A model generated the notes under the pieces. That model was not told the origin of the DNA and did not search any database. It saw only the letters and a program-made list of their open reading frames with translations. A stretch of 42,813 nt of DNA, from NCBI GenBank assembly GCA_019694465.1, contig JAIBBV010000032.1, forward strand, positions 1 to 42,813, read 5' to 3'. Within the stretch, counting starts at the first letter, position 1. Each line of letters begins with the position of its first letter. Of this stretch, positions 8,452-16,452 are shown in pieces. The DNA is from Oligoflexia bacterium. Its GTDB lineage: Bacteria; Bdellovibrionota_C; UBA2361; JAFLCA01. Made by a program: the position numbers and the translations under genes.

Positions 8452-9065
8452 AGCGTAAAAAGCTCAAACTGCTCCGAGGTCGGAAAGACCGGCGCATCCG
8501 CCGCTGCTAACTGCGCATGATAGCAAGAATAGCAGGCTGGAAAGTACTTCTCTTCCGCACCCAAATCTACTGTCGGTCCCTCTATTGTTGCACGCCCATC
8601 GGAATGCTTAAGATTCATGATCGCCTTCTTGTTACAAAAAGCGCAGGTTGTCTTAATCTCTTCAATCGTATCGGCGAGCTCAAGCAAACGCCGCGATCCC
8701 TCAAATAAATGGCTCCTAAAATCAGCCCGCAAACCATAACAAATAACCGGGATCTCGTGTAGCGTGGCAATATCGCGAAATTGATTGATTACACTTGTAG
8801 TTAAGAACTGCGCCTCATCCACAAGCACGCAACTTACGCCTTCTAATGCGTCGAGCGGAATTCTGCCATTATCTGAGATCGCTAAATCTGCGACCTGCTC
8901 CAAGCCGGCACGCGATTTAATTGATTGGCCACCAAATCGGACATCCAGGGCCGGCTTCACAAGCAGCACTTTTTTCCCCTGCTGTCGGTAGTTGTGGGCA
9001 ACTGCCAACAAATTTAGAGTCTTGGCACTGCTAACTGCGCCATATCTAAAATAAAGCTTGGCCAT
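8421..9065 (-). CDS. tdk: Thymidine kinase, type II
   Basis: Phosphorylates thymidine to dTMP in the salvage pathway. The 214-residue protein shows the type II thymidine kinase layout: P-loop GAVSSAKT near residues 9-16, Walker B LVDEAQFL (82-89), GLRADFRSHLFEGSRRL with the lasso region, and two cysteine pairs (CAFC at 141-144 and CYSC at 178-181) for the structural zinc. The P-loop is unusual in having A-V-S-S-A-K in place of the common G-x-M-x-S-G-K-T/S. The ATG at 9065 is preferred over a GTG at 9071, because AGAAGGGG lies eight bases before the ATG and only two before the GTG. It is probably the distal gene of the minus-strand series that starts upstream with the lipid genes, 47 bases after the phosphodiesterase. 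Confidence 0.93.
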   Translation of the reverse strand: MAKLYFRYGAVSSAKTLNLLAVAHNYRQQGKKVLLVKPALDVRFGGQSIKSRAGLEQVADLAISDNGRIPLDALEGVSCVLVDEAQFLTTSVINQFRDIATLHEIPVICYGLRADFRSHLFEGSRRLLELADTIEEIKTTCAFCNKKAIMNLKHSDGRATIEGPTVDLGAEEKYFPACYSCYHAQLAAADAPVFPTSEQFELFTLQQLSKTNLR

Positions 9066-9112
9066 TATCACTACCCCTTCTCTGGCTTCTTACATAGTCG
9101 GCAAGGTGGGCG

Positions 9113-9988
9113 CTAGGCCCCGCAGCCGCGCTGCTTCATAACACGAAGCGGGTAGTCTGTCATAATTATTTCCACACCGCGAGAAAAAAGCTCTTCCCAA
9201 TTCCATTCTTGGTCGAGCTCCGCTTTAAGAGTCTTCACCATGACCCGTATATGAGCCTGCCGCAACTCAGCTATAGTGCTTTCATCGACGTCATCGATAT
9301 CGATATGAACAACATCAGGTCGATAAGAAATTGCGGCGCGCGCCTGATCTCTGTCTGTTACACGCAGCAAAATCGCTGCATCATCCTGCATACTCCGGAT
9401 AAATAAAATGCAATCAAGCGATGCGCATTGGAACAAAACATGCCGTAGCGCGTGTTGGTCCCGCGCTAGCTCCAAAGCCTTGCTGGCAATTGCGCGCCAG
9501 TTGCCCTTCATGTCTAGCTCTAAAACTGACGAGAATCCTGCCAGACTAGCCAGAGCCTCACTCAACAGTGGCGGAGTCTGACCTGCCCCAACATCCAGGC
9601 TTCTAAGCTCGTGCCAAGTAAGACTTTCGACCCTTCTTCCGATCCAATCAGGAGGGGCTGTCGAATTACGAACCGACAATCTTCTGTCGTGAAACAAAAC
9701 CAATTCGCCGCTGGCAGCCTCGCGCACATCCACCTCAAGCAGAGGTAGCTGAGCACGCGCAGCAGCACGAATCACTTTTAGCGTATTATCAGGCCCAAGT
9801 TCTGGCCCTCCCCCACGATGCGCCGAGGCCCAACGTAATGGTTGCGATGTGCTTCTTAGTTCAGCAATTACATCAAGCGGCACAGGCTTAAAACATCCTG
9901 CCTTATGTGGATGCACGCGCGATGGAGTACAGGCACTCAAGATGACTGCGAACAGCACTAACCCTATAGTTCGTAACAAAATTTGCAT
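9113..9988 (-). CDS. Glycerophosphodiester phosphodiesterase family lipoprotein
   Basis: A 291-residue exported lipoprotein; the lipobox LSAC places the acylated cysteine at residue 20. The rest is a glycerophosphodiester phosphodiesterase TIM barrel, which cleaves glycerophosphodiesters to glycerol-3-phosphate and an alcohol. Seen are AHRGGGPELG (catalytic His57-Arg58), PLLEVDVRE (Glu85, Asp87), LVLFHDRRL (His100-Asp101) and TDYP near the C-terminus. The usual P-E-N-T, whose Glu binds the metal, reads P-D-N-T here (Asp67), a conservative change worth noting. It lies 79 bases downstream of the cyclopropane fatty acid synthase on the same strand, so a role in phospholipid turnover at the envelope fits. 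True substrate is inferred only. Confidence 0.86.
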   Translation of the reverse strand: MQILLRTIGLVLFAVILSACTPSRVHPHKAGCFKPVPLDVIAELRSTSQPLRWASAHRGGGPELGPDNTLKVIRAAARAQLPLLEVDVREAASGELVLFHDRRLSVRNSTAPPDWIGRRVESLTWHELRSLDVGAGQTPPLLSEALASLAGFSSVLELDMKGNWRAIASKALELARDQHALRHVLFQCASLDCILFIRSMQDDAAILLRVTDRDQARAAISYRPDVVHIDIDDVDESTIAELRQAHIRVMVKTLKAELDQEWNWEELFSRGVEIIMTDYPLRVMKQRGCGA

Positions 9989-10067
9989 CGACCAATCCTA
10001 CGGCTTAAAACTTTCTTATGGCCCAGGTTTGCTAAAAGCAGCGCCGCCACTTGGTTTGGCCTTGGCA

Positions 10068-11369
10068 TTAGCCACAAGCGCGTCTCTGGAACTCCAAAAC
10101 ATTCTCAGCCTGCGCCATGCCCACTCCAGAGTCGGACATTAGCAACGTCGCATTATTCTCGCGCGTATACACCAGCTGCAAGACATTTAATGTGCGACTC
10201 GCAAATGCAGCCTCACAATAGGCCAAATAAAAAATCCAAGTACGCTGAAAGTAGCCATCAAAGCCCAAGGTTGTAGCGCGAGCGCTCGCCGCCATGAAAC
10301 GCGCCCTCCATTCCGCAAGAGTTCGGGCATAGTGTGGGCCAATATTTTCTAAATTTTCTAGCATCAATTTAGAGCAGCGCGTACTAGCTTCACTTAATGC
10401 GGTAAGGGAAGGAAGAAGCGAGCCAGGGAAAATATACTTCTGGATCCAATCGCTTCGCTTTCTATACTCTTGATAACGATGATCAGGCATAGTTATGACC
10501 TGAATCACTGCCAGGCCTTCCGGCTCCAAGAGCCGTTCAATTGCTCCGAAATACTCTCCCAAATACTCATGCCCAACCGCTTCCAACATTTCCACTGAGA
10601 TTACGCGGTCGAATTGACCCTCCAAGGTGCGATAGTCGCAAAGCTTAATATCCACCAACTCGCTCAACCCGGCAGCGGCAACTCGTTGGCGGGCCAGAGT
10701 GAGCTGCTGCTGTGATAGGGTCAAGGAGGTAACCTTGCAACCATACATACGAGCTGCTTCAATTGCCAAAGTACCCCAGCCCGAACCGATTTCAAGCACA
10801 TGCAGATCCTTACTAAGGCGCGCCTTGCTAAGCATGGCGTGCACCTTGTTCATCTGCGCTTGCTCAAGTGTCCCGTCGCCAGTTTTATATATGGCGCTTG
10901 AATAGGTCATTGATTCATCAAGAAACAGGGCAAACAGATCATTGCTAAGGTCGTAGTGTGCAGCGATATTGCCCTTGCTACCACCAAGAGTATTAGCCCT
11001 ACCGCGATGTTTAAAAACATCCGACAAGCGCCGTATGAAAGAAAAGCGCTGGGTCATTGGGAAAATGAAATCTCGGTTTTCGATCATCAAGCGCACAACT
11101 TGCGCAGGATTCGGCGAGCTCCACTCATCTGCCTGAAAACTTTCGCCAAGTCCAATTGAACCTTGGCTAACAATGCGCCAAAAGAAGTTCCAACTCTTAA
11201 CTTCAATACAGGCGCGTTGCCCCTCAAGTGGCCCATGAAAAACTTGCTGTTTGCCATCTGGAAGATGCAGGCTTAGTTCACCGCGCTCGATTAGAGACAA
11301 GGCGGCACAAACTTGGCGCATTGAAAAGATGTCGCGAAGTCGAGGAGTTAAAGGCTTGCGCATATACAT
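10068..11369 (-). CDS. cfa: Cyclopropane-fatty-acyl-phospholipid synthase
   Basis: Adds a methylene from S-adenosylmethionine across the double bond of unsaturated acyl chains in membrane phospholipids. The 433-residue protein has the N-terminal lipid-binding domain (about 20-125), then NIAAHYDLSNDLFALFLD, the SAM-binding motif VLEIGSGWGTLAIEAA (191-206), ISVEMLEAVGHEYLGEYF (257-274), and SDWIQKYIFPGSLLPS, all classic for Cfa. The C-terminal region (about 350-410) has the usual Trp/Tyr-rich core. There are two possible starts, ATG at 11369 and 11363. It is the third gene of a minus-strand run: DUF1295 protein, CFA-like methyltransferase, then this gene. Confidence 0.94.
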   Translation of the reverse strand: MYMRKPLTPRLRDIFSMRQVCAALSLIERGELSLHLPDGKQQVFHGPLEGQRACIEVKSWNFFWRIVSQGSIGLGESFQADEWSSPNPAQVVRLMIENRDFIFPMTQRFSFIRRLSDVFKHRGRANTLGGSKGNIAAHYDLSNDLFALFLDESMTYSSAIYKTGDGTLEQAQMNKVHAMLSKARLSKDLHVLEIGSGWGTLAIEAARMYGCKVTSLTLSQQQLTLARQRVAAAGLSELVDIKLCDYRTLEGQFDRVISVEMLEAVGHEYLGEYFGAIERLLEPEGLAVIQVITMPDHRYQEYRKRSDWIQKYIFPGSLLPSLTALSEASTRCSKLMLENLENIGPHYARTLAEWRARFMAASARATTLGFDGYFQRTWIFYLAYCEAAFASRTLNVLQLVYTRENNATLLMSDSGVGMAQAENVLEFQRRACG

Positions 11370-11425
11370 AATGTACTAGATGTAGCGCTGTTAATCAAAA
11401 GGACAAACTGCCTTGAAATAACGAG

Positions 11426-12448
11426 CTAAACAGCGGACAGGCGCTGCATCAAATAATGTGAGATCTGCCACTCTTCTCCACTGTGCGTTCCAAACAAGGC
11501 AGACAATAAAGATAGGTAGAACTTCCACCGCCTGTACCACAGCTCCTTTTGATCATCGCCGTACACACGCGCAAGAATCGGAAGCACTTGCATCTCTTGT
11601 CGCTCTAGCTTTGAGAGCCAAGTATCAGCAGCACGCTGATAGTGGCGGCCGGAGAGTGCCCAATCTTGTTCTAAGCTAAGATAAGCGCTTAACAGCTTTG
11701 GTAAGTCATGCGGGGGAAGAATCATTCCGCGCAAAAAATTCTCATGCAGCCAGCCTAGGGACGGCAAATACTTTATATCATTGGCACACTGCTTATGCGT
11801 CACAAGTTGCACAAACAGCTTTCCGTCTTGCTTTAGCCAGCCAGCGATACGCTGCGCTAGTAAGAGAAAATTACGGGCATGATTAAAAAGTTCTACAGAA
11901 ATAATGCGATCAAATTCGGTTGAAACATTAAAATCGTTAAGATCGTAAGCAAAGGCCTGAAGATTTTTTAGCCCTTTGAGTCGCGACTGCGCTTCTATAA
12001 AATCACGCTGCGCTTTATTCTCTGCAACGCTAATAATTACACTACGCGGATAGTGCTCGGCCATCCATAGGCTCAGTGCGCCCCATTGAGCTCCGAGCTC
12101 CAAAACGTCCATCCCGTCTTGTATACGCGCATGCTTACAAATAAGACCTAGCATCTGCTCTTCGGCCTCATCCAAGGCAAGAATTCCTGTTGGCCAATAT
12201 GCACCAGCAGCGAACAAACGCTTTCCTAAAAAGCGCTCAAAAAACTCGACTGGAACTTCGGGACCTTGAACTCCACTCAATTCCTCAGACATGAGGGGCG
12301 CATTCTGCCAAAGCTGCAGAAAAGTCGCCGGGTCCAAGCCGCGTCGCAACCGAAATGCCTGCCACATAAAGTAGCCACGCAGGAGCATATGCAGTGCCGT
12401 TTCGGGCACTTTGCCTTGATCAATAAGCCTGCCTAAAATTGCCGACAT
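11426..12448 (-). CDS. CFA-like SAM-dependent methyltransferase
   Basis: A 340-residue class I methyltransferase of the cyclopropane-fatty-acid-synthase-like family, a paralogue of its downstream neighbour. The SAM-binding motif is VLELGAQWGALSLWMA (115-130). The region after it, DRIISVELFNHARNFL (180-195), replaces the E-x-x-E-A-V-G-H of true Cfa, and the DWIQKYIFPG motif reads GWLHENFLRGMILP. The end (ELWYRRWKFYLSLLSALFG) matches the C-terminal fold of the family. Such paralogues often sit beside cfa and DUF1295 genes, and the same group includes enzymes that act on amines or lipids, so the substrate is open. It starts 11 bases after the DUF1295 gene and lies 56 bases before cfa, so one operon is likely. 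Confidence 0.82.
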   Translation of the reverse strand: MSAILGRLIDQGKVPETALHMLLRGYFMWQAFRLRRGLDPATFLQLWQNAPLMSEELSGVQGPEVPVEFFERFLGKRLFAAGAYWPTGILALDEAEEQMLGLICKHARIQDGMDVLELGAQWGALSLWMAEHYPRSVIISVAENKAQRDFIEAQSRLKGLKNLQAFAYDLNDFNVSTEFDRIISVELFNHARNFLLLAQRIAGWLKQDGKLFVQLVTHKQCANDIKYLPSLGWLHENFLRGMILPPHDLPKLLSAYLSLEQDWALSGRHYQRAADTWLSKLERQEMQVLPILARVYGDDQKELWYRRWKFYLSLLSALFGTHSGEEWQISHYLMQRLSAV

Positions 12449-12459
12449 TGATTTGCCTT

Positions 12460-13245
12460 CTACGCGCCTTTAGGAAACCACGGGAAAAATGCACTCGTTG
12501 TGCGTTGATACTCGCGGTACTCTTCGCCACGTGTTTCGAGAGCACGCGCCTCAGTAGGAGGAATCCCGCTCACCTTGAGAAACAAATAGAGCATAAGAAT
12601 TGGCCCAAGCAAAGCGATCCAGCCATAGGACACGCCAACACCCATCAGGACGTACGTCCACCAGTGAATCCACTCAAAAAAATAGTTCGGATGGCGCGAG
12701 TATCTCCATAGTCCATTTCGACAGACTTTTCCGTGCTGGGCTGGATCTTGCCTAAAGCGGTTCAATTGAACATCTGCAATCGCCTCTCCAGTAATAGCGA
12801 TTACCCATACAAACATGGCCAAAACCTCGAAAATGCTGTAGCGCGTTTCTGGGTTACACATCACGACAAGAAAGGACGTTGATAGCAATAACGCGACAAA
12901 GGCCTGTAGCTGAAAAAGAAAGAAAAAGTTGCGCTGTGCCTTCGCGCCCCACTTCTGCCGTAGCGCCATATAGCGCCCATCCTCACCAGGCGCCAAGAAA
13001 CGTGAGCGGAAAAGATACGAAGCCAGACGATAAGACCAAAGTCCCACAAGCAGGGCCACTAGCATGCGACGCGAAAATAGTCCTGGCATTGAAAGCGCAT
13101 AGTAAATAGCGAGGAAGCCAATGCCGCCCGCCCAGCCAACGTCGACAATATCAGCTTCTTGGCGCCAAAGTTGCACAACCCAAAGGATCGCCACCATTAT
13201 GGCAAGAACAAGCCAGCCCTCTAGTACAGTATACAAAATTTCCAT
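12460..13245 (-). CDS. DUF1295 membrane protein (steroid 5-alpha-reductase-like)
   Basis: A 261-residue integral membrane protein with about seven hydrophobic segments. The C-terminal half has the DUF1295/steroid-reductase-like signature: GKVCRNGLWRYSRHPNYFFE, then a membrane helix, then PTEARALETRGEEYREYQR and TSAFFPWFPKG. The R-x-S-R-H-P-N-Y-F-x-E stretch is the NADPH-binding signature shared with isoprenylcysteine methyltransferases and 5-alpha reductases. These proteins are thought to reduce lipid double bonds or methylated intermediates, and often occur with cfa. It is first in the minus-strand lipid operon. The role inferred here is reduction or handling of a methylene/methyl-branched acyl chain made by its partners. 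Confidence 0.87.
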   Translation of the reverse strand: MEILYTVLEGWLVLAIMVAILWVVQLWRQEADIVDVGWAGGIGFLAIYYALSMPGLFSRRMLVALLVGLWSYRLASYLFRSRFLAPGEDGRYMALRQKWGAKAQRNFFFLFQLQAFVALLLSTSFLVVMCNPETRYSIFEVLAMFVWVIAITGEAIADVQLNRFRQDPAQHGKVCRNGLWRYSRHPNYFFEWIHWWTYVLMGVGVSYGWIALLGPILMLYLFLKVSGIPPTEARALETRGEEYREYQRTTSAFFPWFPKGA

Positions 13246-13319
13246 TGCCTGCTTAGTCTAACCCGCTATGGCGCTTAGCCCAAGGCGCTAATTGATTAAA
13301 ATCCCCGACAAAAGGCGTC

Positions 13320-13360
13320 CTAGAAGTGGCTTCATAAGTGCCTTATAAAACTACTTCTAG
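13320..13360. repeat. Nested inverted repeats between the DUF1295 gene and an unknown gene
   Basis: CTAGAAGT at 13320-13327 pairs perfectly with ACTTCTAG at 13353-13360, and inside it ATAAG at 13334-13338 pairs with CTTAT at 13342-13346 around TGC. It lies between two minus-strand genes and upstream of the lipid operon. It could be the terminator of the 13398 gene or an operator. Confidence 0.4.
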
Positions 13361-13397
13361 AAATCCAAGCTAAAGGTAGCATCACTGCCACTGAGGC

Positions 13398-13805
13398 TTA
13401 TACCTTGATCCCAAACGCTTTCTTAATCTGCCCTAGAGAATCGGAAAAATCGCCCACTGCATTAACATACCGGGAACGCTGTGAGTAAGTAAAAGCTGTG
13501 CTATAAGCGCCAAACTTCGTCAAAGCTACTGGGTCTAATGAGCTTAGGTTTTGATAAGCCACATCTTCGCGCGCTGAAATTCTATGGGCAGTACTCTCTG
13601 ATAAATTGCCCTTACCTTTACGGTAATCATCCACATGCTTTTCAATTTCAGAAATAGTTGGCGTGTCGCTTGTGGTGGGTGCGTAGGAATTTAGAATTTG
13701 ACGCTTTAGGCTAGCTCCGATTGGATCAGCCTTAGGCGAGGCTAGAGCCTGCTGTAACTCTTTTAGTCGTGATCCATCACTAACTTTCATAAGCCTCGCA
13801 TCCAT
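13398..13805 (-). CDS. Hypothetical protein, 135 aa
   Basis: I do not recognise this protein. It is hydrophilic, has no signal peptide, membrane helix or cysteines, and looks mainly helical (RLKELQQALASPKADPIGAS; TISEIEKHVDDYRKG; SLGQIKKAFGIKV). Starts at 13805 (MDARLMKVS) or at the inner Met (13790) are possible; neither has a well-spaced ribosome binding site. It stands alone between the MFS gene and the lipid operon, 150 to 170 bases from each. The codon use and lack of a competing frame favour a real gene, but it could be spurious. Confidence 0.5.
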   Translation of the reverse strand: MDARLMKVSDGSRLKELQQALASPKADPIGASLKRQILNSYAPTTSDTPTISEIEKHVDDYRKGKGNLSESTAHRISAREDVAYQNLSSLDPVALTKFGAYSTAFTYSQRSRYVNAVGDFSDSLGQIKKAFGIKV

Positions 13806-13972
13806 ACGAATGGCAATTTAATGAGTCGGCATAATTGGTTGAGATATTTAGCTAAATTGGGCGGGGAGGATAGCAAGGCTTTTAATTTCAATGCCTTATG
13901 TGCTTGCTTGCAGGCGACCTCGATGAAACACCAAGGTGGAATTGATGCTATCTAACTACTTGAACCCCTAAG

Positions 13973-15403
13973 CTAGCGCTTTTTGCGACGCCAACTACTT
14001 GTGAGAATGCTGAAAGTCGCACCTGCCATTGGTCTTAAGTTGGTGATACGGAAGATCAGCTCAGCGTGCCTAATGCCATCGACTTGCCGAACTTCCTTAA
14101 ATAAGGGCAATAAGATAACCGATGTCAGTAAACGCACGACTCCGGACAAAACAAAAATAAAAAATAAGGGCGAAGAAGGTGCCCAGCTCCAACCAAAAAC
14201 ACTGATTTGCTCTGGCAAGCGATCCACCAGAAAACCTCCAAGTGCCGATCCCAGCAGCACAAAGGTACCGTTCACCATAGCCTGGTATGCTGCACAGCGT
14301 GCGCGTTTAGGCGGGGTGACAGCATCATAGATGAAATTAGCTGCCGCTAAGTTAAAGCCTGCCCAAACAAATCCTGCGTACATCTGCGCGCATAATAAAT
14401 AGATTGTATTAGAGCTAAAAATCCAGAAAACAGGACTTAGCGCAATGCCGTATCCACACAAGTTAAGAATCTTTTTATTGCCGAACTGATCGCTAACCCG
14501 CCCCCAAATCTGCATTGTCAAAAATTGGGTAGCGGTGTTCATCGCCGTAATAACCGTGAAGTGCATGTAGGAGAATTGCAAATCACGCAGCATATAGAGG
14601 GTAAAAAATGGCGCTGATATGTTTACAGCTCCATTTATAATGGAAACAAAAAAGACAAAGCGTGCAAAATTGGACCTGGGCGAACGCAGCAAAAACTGCA
14701 AGAAGCTAAAGTGGTGTTCATGTCGCACCTCATGCGGTGGATCATCATAGCTCTGCAAAAAGATATAAGAAGCGACACGTGCTGCAAAGGCGCCTACGAA
14801 TATAACCACAAACCCGTAGCGCACTTCCCCCAGATACTTGCCAAAATCCAGTAACTGGCCACCCACAAACACAGCCAAAAATGTGCTTAGACCCACCAAT
14901 TTATTGCGTCGCCCGAAATAGCGTCCGCGCACCTCAGGTGGAACCAGGTCCCCCATCAGGCTGCTCCAAAACGGGTTATAGAAATTGGTGCTGGCGTAAT
15001 AAACTAAAAGCAACGCAAGTAGCATCCAGACACTTGAAACGTTACTTGGCGCAAGCGCGGCAAGACCTGCTATCGGCAGCCAAACTGCCGCGTTAACTAC
15101 CACTGCACAGCTGATAGCATGCTTCCTGCTTCTAAAAAAACGCTGTGCCCAGACGCCAATCATCTGGAATATCGCACCAAAGAACTGTGGAAGTGTGCTC
15201 AGTAAGCTTAATTGTAGCGAACTCGCCTTTAGAAAAATTCCGAACGCGCTAATAAAGCTTTCGCCTAAGCCAACCATGCAAGCCCAAGCCATCCCGTCGC
15301 GATTTGAGGCGCGCAAGCTTGGAGTAAGCGCAAAGTTATCTTCTTGTGATGTAGGTGGTTGCAACACCTTCACAGGATGCCATAGCCCAAAGGGGTGGGG
15401 CAA
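13973..15403 (-). CDS. Major facilitator superfamily transporter
   Basis: A 476-residue integral membrane protein with about twelve hydrophobic helices, consistent with the major facilitator superfamily. After a 35-residue cytoplasmic N-terminus, the first helix is MAWACMVGLGESFISAFGIF. The A-type loop is visible as MGDLVPPEVRGRYFGRRNK (about 150-168), and a second as IWGRVSDQFGNKKILNLCGYG in the middle. The DLVPPEVRGRYFG stretch is characteristic of a subset of bacterial MFS permeases with unassigned substrates. The C-terminus is basic (SSWRRKKR). The start could lie further in, since no strong ribosome binding site precedes 15403. Neighbours give no hint of the substrate. Confidence 0.87.
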   Translation of the reverse strand: MPHPFGLWHPVKVLQPPTSQEDNFALTPSLRASNRDGMAWACMVGLGESFISAFGIFLKASSLQLSLLSTLPQFFGAIFQMIGVWAQRFFRSRKHAISCAVVVNAAVWLPIAGLAALAPSNVSSVWMLLALLLVYYASTNFYNPFWSSLMGDLVPPEVRGRYFGRRNKLVGLSTFLAVFVGGQLLDFGKYLGEVRYGFVVIFVGAFAARVASYIFLQSYDDPPHEVRHEHHFSFLQFLLRSPRSNFARFVFFVSIINGAVNISAPFFTLYMLRDLQFSYMHFTVITAMNTATQFLTMQIWGRVSDQFGNKKILNLCGYGIALSPVFWIFSSNTIYLLCAQMYAGFVWAGFNLAAANFIYDAVTPPKRARCAAYQAMVNGTFVLLGSALGGFLVDRLPEQISVFGWSWAPSSPLFFIFVLSGVVRLLTSVILLPLFKEVRQVDGIRHAELIFRITNLRPMAGATFSILTSSWRRKKR

Positions 15404-15428
15404 TTGCAGAGCGACTAAGAGTACGCCC

Positions 15429-15470
15429 TAGGCAAGCTTAACGGGCTCATATTGCAAGCACGGCATCCAC
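15429..15470. repeat. Dispersed repeat B, copy 1
   Basis: The first 32 bases match 28 of 32 with the copy at 18240, starting TAGGCAAGCTTAACGGGCTC. It sits between the divergent MFS and RimK-like genes. The end ATCCAC is shared. Confidence 0.5.
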
Positions 15471-15537
15471 CCTAGCAAAGCAGGGCACCTTTTCAGGGCT
15501 TCTCGAGAAACTATTTAGAAACAGGCGCTATACTGTT

Positions 15538-16452
15538 ATGCTGGCCAACATGGCTCGCTCAGCGAAAATCTCACTACTAAGCTTCGTCCTAGACTCTTTT
15601 AGTATCCGCAGACTGCGTCAAGCCGCGTCCATCCGCGATCATTCTGTTAAGCTGCTTGATGCTAGCCAGTTACATTTACACTGCGATGGGGATGGCCTAA
15701 ACGTACTTTTAGGCGGCAAGCCTGTCCCGCCAATGGATATTTTGATTCCGCGCTTGGGCGCCATCAGCCCCAGTCCTGGAATTTCAGTGGTTCGGCAATT
15801 TGAGGAGAGTGGTACTTTTTCTCTAACTGCCTGGCGATCACTACTAGTATCTCGAGAGAAATTTGCCACCACCCAGTTACTTGCGCAGCATAAGGTACCA
15901 GTGCCTGCATCTGCGCTTGTCTCTCGCGCAAGTGACGTGGCTTCAGCAATTGCCCTGCTCGGTGGCCCTCCAGTTATAGTCAAGCTAAATCGTGGCACTC
16001 AAGGCATCGGGGTTATGTTAGCTGATTCAGCCAAAGCGGCCGAAGCGATTTTTGAAACCATGCAGATAAATCAGAAGCAGGTAATCATTCAGCGCTTCGT
16101 CGCCGAGAGCAGAGGTCGAGATATTAGAGCGTTTGTGGTTGGCGGAAAGGTAGTCGCCGCCATGCGCCGCATTGCGCGGGATGAGGAGTTTAGGAGCAAC
16201 TTCCATCGCGGCGGACGAGTCGAGCCAGTAAAGCTTGAGCCCAGCTTTGAAGCTGTGGCTGTAAAAGCTGCTGAAGTGCTGGGACTACAAGTAGCTGGAG
16301 TTGATATTTTGGAAGGTAAAGACGGTCCGCTAGTAATGGAGCTAAACTCTTCGCCCGGATTGGAAGGCATTGAAAGCGCCACAAATAAGGATGTAGCAGG
16401 AGCATTGATAGAATATTCTGTTAAGTCCTTTGCAGCCTGGTCGAAATCATGA
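15538..16452 (+). CDS. rimK: RimK-like ATP-grasp ligase (ribosomal protein S6 glutamyl ligase family)
   Basis: A 304-residue ATP-grasp enzyme of the RimK family, which ligates glutamates to the C-terminus of ribosomal protein S6 in E. coli. Seen: an N-terminal domain (MDILIPRLGA, about 66-75), the central ATP-grasp with SREKFATTQLLAQHKVPVP (105-123), VIVKLNRGTQGIGV (146-159), RDIRAFVVGGKVVAAMRR (194-211), NFHRGGRVEPV (221-231), and metal/ATP residues in GVDILEG...LVMELNSSPGLEGIE (254-279). Length is normal. ATGs at 15538 and 15550 are both possible; a TATACT at 15529-15534 is too close to be a useful promoter for the first. It overlaps the next gene by four bases (ATGA), so they are translationally coupled. 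S6 as substrate is inferred from the family. Confidence 0.92.
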   Translation: MLANMARSAKISLLSFVLDSFSIRRLRQAASIRDHSVKLLDASQLHLHCDGDGLNVLLGGKPVPPMDILIPRLGAISPSPGISVVRQFEESGTFSLTAWRSLLVSREKFATTQLLAQHKVPVPASALVSRASDVASAIALLGGPPVIVKLNRGTQGIGVMLADSAKAAEAIFETMQINQKQVIIQRFVAESRGRDIRAFVVGGKVVAAMRRIARDEEFRSNFHRGGRVEPVKLEPSFEAVAVKAAEVLGLQVAGVDILEGKDGPLVMELNSSPGLEGIESATNKDVAGALIEYSVKSFAAWSKS

